A stretch of DNA of 15,113 nucleotides from Anaerolineae bacterium (GTDB lineage Bacteria; Chloroflexota; Anaerolineae; 4572-78; J111). Below the pieces are notes generated by a model, which saw nothing but the letters and a program-made list of their open reading frames with translations, made no database searches and had not been told where the DNA came from. Positions 12,136 to 15,113 of this stretch are shown here, piece by piece; the stretch's first letter is position 1; each line of letters opens with the position of its first letter. The stretch covers positions 1 to 15,113 of the forward strand of contig JAGRBY010000111.1 of NCBI GenBank assembly GCA_020433835.1, given 5' to 3'. A program made the translations under genes and the position numbers.

Positions 12136-14556
12136 ATGAGTAATCTGTACAAACTGTATTTTTTTCTGGCCGGGGTAGCCTTAGTGGCGGTGCTGCTACC
12201 GGCAGCCACGCTGGCTCAAGATGACGTTGTCTGTGAGTCGGAAGTGATTGTGGCCGAAGGCGATTGGCTGTCGACCATTGCCGCCGATGCCTACGGCGAT
12301 CCCAGCCTGTACGCCGTTATCGCCGATGCCACCAACCGTAAAGCCGAAACCGACAGCACCTTTGCGACCATCGCCACCAACGATGTTATCAAACCGGGCT
12401 GGAAACTGTGCATCCCGGCGCAAACCGTGGCCGAAGGGCAAGTATCGGCCGCTCCCCCTGCCGCCACCGGCTTAACCGTCGACCAACTGGCCAATGCCAC
12501 CTACACCGGCATTTACGATGACCAAGCCGTAACCCTGACCAAGGGAAATTATGAAGGCGAACCGTTCACCGCAGACTCGCCCATCCGGCCAACCGTCAAC
12601 TTCAACCCCAACGAAGTCGCATTTGGTGATCTGGATGGCGATGGGGTTGAAGACGCCGTGGTGCTGCTCAGCGAAAACTCCGGCGGCACCGGCACCTTTA
12701 TCTATCTGGCCGCCGTCAGCAACCAAGACGGCCAGCCGGTCAACGTTGCTACCACGCAGTTGCCCGGTAACAACCCGCAGTTCAAGTCGTTCGCTGTCGA
12801 CGGCGGGCAAATCATGATGGAAGTGGTCACCCAGGGGCCGGATGATGCCGAATGCTGCGCCAGCGCCAAGCAGCGCTGGACCTATGCCCTGCAGGACAAC
12901 ACCCTGACTCAGGTTAGCGTTGAAGAGTTAGGCACGGTGTCCCTGGCCGACTTGAACGGCACCAGTTGGCGGCTGGTTGACTTCAACTTCGATCAGCAGC
13001 CGGTCCCGGACGAAGTCGCTATTACGGCCGATTTCACGGATGGACAGATGGGCGGATCGGCCGGCTGTAACAGCTACAGCACCGCCATCAGCACCGAAGG
13101 CGAGTTTCCCCAAAGTTTGGTGGTTAGCCCCATCGCCGCCACGCTCATGGCCTGCCCCGAACCGGGCATGACTTTAGAAACCCAGTATCTTTCGGCCCTC
13201 CAAAGCGTTAGCCAGTGGAGTTACCTGGCCTCGCAGTTGGCCCTGACCTATGAAACGGCAGAGGGCGGCCTTGCGACGCTGATGTTTGAGCCGGTGGCTG
13301 CCGAAACAGCCGCCGCCGCTGCAAGCAGCCCGGATTTAACGCGCCAACAGCTGGCCAACGCCACCTACAGCGGCATCTACGACGAGCCGGTGACCCTGGC
13401 CGACGGCCGCTTTGAAGGCGAGCCGTTTGCTGAAGACGATGCCTCCCGGCCAATAGTGACGATGGCCAACGCCGCACCGCTCATGGGCGATCTCAACGGC
13501 GATGGTATCGCTGACGCGGTTGTCTTTCTGGACGAAAACTCCGGCGGCACCGGCCATTTTGTCTACGTTGCCGCCCAACTCAACCAGGACGGCCGGCCGG
13601 TTGATGCCGGCACGGTGCTGATCGAAGACCGCATCCAGATTAAATCAGCCGCTATTGACAACGGTCAGGTCATGCTCGAAATTATCACCGATGGGCCGGG
13701 CGATGGCGCTTGCTGCAAGAGCCACAAAGCCCACACCACCTATGCCCTGCAAGACGGCCAACTGGCCCAACTCTCCGGGCCTGAAGAAGAACGGGTGCGC
13801 ATCTCGGCTGAAGACCTCAACGGCACCACCTGGAACCTGGTTAACCTCAATCTTGACCAGCAGCCGGTTTTAGCCGACACCGAAGTCACCATTAGCTTCC
13901 AAGACGGGCAGATCACCGGCTCCGGTGGTTGTAACAACTACAACACCGGCTTCACGTTGGGCGAAGACAATCCCTTTGTGATGACCATCGACCCCGTGGC
14001 ATCGACCAAAATGGCCTGCCCCGACCCCATCCTCACCCAAGAAACGGCCTACTTTACCGCGCTGCAAGCGGTTAGCGTGTGGGGCTACAACGTTGGCCAA
14101 CTGGCAATGTCTTACCGCACCGAAGATGGCGGCTACGGCACGCTGCTCTTTGCACCGCCGGCCCCCGTCACCGCCAGCGCCGCTGCCGACGACGCGCTAA
14201 CGGCCTCGACCTGGCAGTGGGTGGGGCTAACCGATCCCCAGCAGCAAGTTGAAATCGCCTCCCCGGCCGATTACACCCTCACCTTCCTTAGCGACGGCAC
14301 GATCCAAATCAAGGCCGACTGCAACCAGGCCACCGCCGCCTACACCACCGCCGCCGGGGGCAGCCTGACCATCACCCCCGGCATCAGCACCCTGGCCGCC
14401 TGCCCCGAAGGATCACGCAGCGAAGAGCTTATGCAAAAGTTGGGGGCGGCCGCCATCTACTTTATGCAGGACGGCAACTTGTTTATCGATTTGATGGCCG
14501 ACGGCGGCACCCTTAAGTTTGCTCCCCAACCCGCCGACAGCCAGTCCGGGGGGTGA
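12136..14556 (+). CDS. Exported LysM protein with two domain-A copies and three META domains
   Basis: This 806-aa protein has a signal peptide with likely cleavage after Ala27 (TLA-QDD). A LysM-like domain (about 33-92: EGDWLSTIAADAYGDPSLY) suggests peptidoglycan binding outside the membrane. It continues domain A copy 1 (about 113-265), META 1 (271-387), A copy 2 (401-552), META 2 (558-675) and META 3 (687-803). Each META domain keeps its Cys pair: GCNSY with MACP, GCNNY with MACP, and a divergent DCNQA with AACP. META domains occur in HslJ-type proteins, linked to stress or novobiocin resistance with unclear mechanism. Both A copies carry GDL(D/N)GDG, ENSGGTG and a CC pair. Upstream ATG 12124 is part of the ribosome site region (GGAGG 12126-12130), so ATG 12136 with 5-nt spacing was chosen. 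The gene probably has its own transcript. Function is unknown; a wall-associated binding or stress role is inferred only. Confidence 0.9.
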   Translation: MSNLYKLYFFLAGVALVAVLLPAATLAQDDVVCESEVIVAEGDWLSTIAADAYGDPSLYAVIADATNRKAETDSTFATIATNDVIKPGWKLCIPAQTVAEGQVSAAPPAATGLTVDQLANATYTGIYDDQAVTLTKGNYEGEPFTADSPIRPTVNFNPNEVAFGDLDGDGVEDAVVLLSENSGGTGTFIYLAAVSNQDGQPVNVATTQLPGNNPQFKSFAVDGGQIMMEVVTQGPDDAECCASAKQRWTYALQDNTLTQVSVEELGTVSLADLNGTSWRLVDFNFDQQPVPDEVAITADFTDGQMGGSAGCNSYSTAISTEGEFPQSLVVSPIAATLMACPEPGMTLETQYLSALQSVSQWSYLASQLALTYETAEGGLATLMFEPVAAETAAAAASSPDLTRQQLANATYSGIYDEPVTLADGRFEGEPFAEDDASRPIVTMANAAPLMGDLNGDGIADAVVFLDENSGGTGHFVYVAAQLNQDGRPVDAGTVLIEDRIQIKSAAIDNGQVMLEIITDGPGDGACCKSHKAHTTYALQDGQLAQLSGPEEERVRISAEDLNGTTWNLVNLNLDQQPVLADTEVTISFQDGQITGSGGCNNYNTGFTLGEDNPFVMTIDPVASTKMACPDPILTQETAYFTALQAVSVWGYNVGQLAMSYRTEDGGYGTLLFAPPAPVTASAAADDALTASTWQWVGLTDPQQQVEIASPADYTLTFLSDGTIQIKADCNQATAAYTTAAGGSLTITPGISTLAACPEGSRSEELMQKLGAAAIYFMQDGNLFIDLMADGGTLKFAPQPADSQSGG
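12472..14160 (+). repeat. Tandem duplication of the A-META unit, period about 864 nt
   Basis: The unit starting near 12472 (QLANATYTGIYDD) recurs near 13336 (QLANATYSGIYDE), 864 nt or 288 codons later. Both run through domain A and a META domain in the same order with matching motifs. It is an in-frame internal duplication within the LysM/META gene. The third META domain is divergent and has no domain A before it. Confidence 0.8.
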
Positions 14557-14717
14557 GATTAACGGCTTACGGCTACCCCAACGGCAGCTATCCGGTTAAA
14601 GATTGCCAACCTGGCGGCGCGATGGGCATGACCGCTTTGTCGGTCATCAGTGTCAATGACAACGGTGACTTTATCGAGCAATCGAACAGAGGTGCCCTCA
14701 GCCGCATTGAGCGGTAA
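14553..14717 (+). CDS. Possible 54-aa ORF overlapping the previous stop
   Basis: A GTG at 14553 overlaps the LysM/META stop as GTGA and opens a 54-codon frame (AYGYPNGSYPVKDCQPGGAM near its start) ending in TAA at 14715-14717. A G-run just before it could act as a poor ribosome site. The overlap would allow translational coupling, but the opposite strand is also open here and the product is not recognised. It could equally be a fragment of a former gene. Confidence 0.25.
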   Translation: MRLTAYGYPNGSYPVKDCQPGGAMGMTALSVISVNDNGDFIEQSNRGALSRIER

Positions 14718-14768
14718 ACTCTTTGAGGCGATGATCCGCATTGCCTGACTATCAAACCTAATTCTTCT

Positions 14769-14808
14769 GAGCGTGGCTGTCGTGGTACGGCCACGCTCTT
14801 TGTCTGTT
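14769..14808 (+). terminator. Terminator-like hairpin downstream of the LysM/META gene
   Basis: GAGCGTGGC (14769-14777) pairs with GCCACGCTC (14790-14798). Three further inner pairs (T-G wobble, G-C, T-A) leave a 6-nt loop. TTTGTCTGTT follows, an interrupted T-tract. It is the only good candidate to end the transcript of the LysM/META gene, 213 nt after its stop. Confidence 0.6.
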
Positions 14809-14864
14809 ATCGCCCTCAAACGTTCTACTTTGATGGAACCCCTGTTACAGGCTTTTGCAAGAGG

Positions 14865-14887
14865 TGACCACGATCATGATCGGGTCA
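14865..14887. promoter_or_regulatory. Near-perfect palindrome, operator-like
   Basis: CGATCATGATCG (14871-14882) is a perfect 12-bp palindrome flanked by TGACC (14865-14869, then one extra A) and GGTCA (14883-14887). Apart from that A the dyad spans 22 bp. It has the form of a dimeric regulator site, but no gene start lies clearly next to it. Confidence 0.45.
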
Positions 14888-14911
14888 TCAGGACTTGCAC
14901 CGTTGAAGATT

Positions 14912-14957
14912 AGCCCCCCTCTAACTCCCCCCAAAGGGGCTTATAGGGGTAGGTATT
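14912..14957. repeat. C-rich/G-rich inverted repeat, possible interspersed element fragment
   Basis: AGCCCC (14912-14917) is inverted as GGGGCT (14936-14941). CCCCTCTA nearby pairs with TATAGGGG (about 14949) at 7 of 8 positions. Short C-run/G-run dyads of this look occur as dispersed repeats in some bacterial genomes; copy number cannot be judged from one window. The rest of 14888-15113 shows no convincing complete gene. Confidence 0.4.
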
Positions 14958-15008
14958 TAAGTAACAAGTTGATGAACAAGAACAAGAGATAAGTCAAGCA
15001 AAACATGG

Positions 15009-15113
15009 TCAACTGGCCAAGGTTCGGGCAAAAAGTAGCCGATAGGTGTCGTACATCAGAACATCGTTCCGGTATTGAGGGCAGAAGGCTAAGAAATTGA
15101 GTTGAACCTTAAC
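15009..15113 (-). CDS. Possible C-terminal end of a leftward gene entering from the right edge
   Basis: On the complement strand one frame is open from the window edge to a TGA at 15011-15009. It gives 34 residues with an ordinary protein composition (FLAFCPQYRNDVLMYDTYRL). An open run this short is expected by chance fairly often, no domain is recognised, and the start lies outside the window. Recorded only as a possibility. Confidence 0.2.
   Translation of the reverse strand, partial: VKVQLNFLAFCPQYRNDVLMYDTYRLLFARTLAS

Noticed and set aside
14832..14912. Short frame of about 26 codons from an ATG near 14832
   Set aside because: No ribosome site, no recognisable similarity, and it is explained by the palindrome within it.

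Overview
The window looks like chromosomal DNA of a Chloroflexota bacterium, most likely Anaerolineae-like. This is inferred from protein style, not from a marker gene. The signs are a Ser/Thr-kinase N-terminus of the GQGGMATVYKAYQPS type, a LysM variant with the AYGDPSLY pattern, META (HslJ-like) domains, a bacterial SH3 domain, Thr/Pro linkers, PA14-like and PKD repeats, and a membrane-anchored double zinc ribbon. No rRNA, tRNA, CRISPR array, intact transposase or phage gene was seen.

Positions 1-3500 are housekeeping. A fabF gene (3-oxoacyl-ACP synthase II) runs leftward and leaves the window at position 1. It is divergent from a complete mnmG (tRNA wobble-uridine modification). The roughly 420 bp between them holds candidate promoters and two small inverted repeats.

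Positions 3500-4432 hold a self-contained unit: a large imperfect hairpin (3592-3653), a promoter overlapped by two copies of CAATATGTTG spaced 31 bp apart, a 206-aa membrane protein with two zinc ribbons, and a strong intrinsic terminator.

Positions 4433-14556 are a cell-surface locus. After a leader with two hairpins comes a 1581-aa anchored protein (membrane segment, Ig-like region, SH3b, two PA14-like domains, nine PKD domains, long charged helix, poly-Gln). Thirteen bases later follows a 598-aa BMP/PnrA-type lipoprotein whose C-terminus carries an uncharacterised domain of about 150 aa, called domain A here. Next is a badly damaged Ser/Thr kinase relic flanked by two related 13-bp hairpins. 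Last is an 806-aa exported protein with the order LysM, A, META, A, META, META. Domain A is therefore present three times in two neighbouring genes and ties the locus together. The plausible picture is an extracytoplasmic sensing or binding locus: a ligand-binding lipoprotein made together with a long surface scaffold. No ABC transporter genes lie beside the lipoprotein, and its ligand cannot be read from the sequence.

Positions 14557-15113 are mostly non-coding, with a possible 54-aa ORF overlapping the previous stop, one terminator-like hairpin, a near-perfect palindrome and a C/G-rich repeat.
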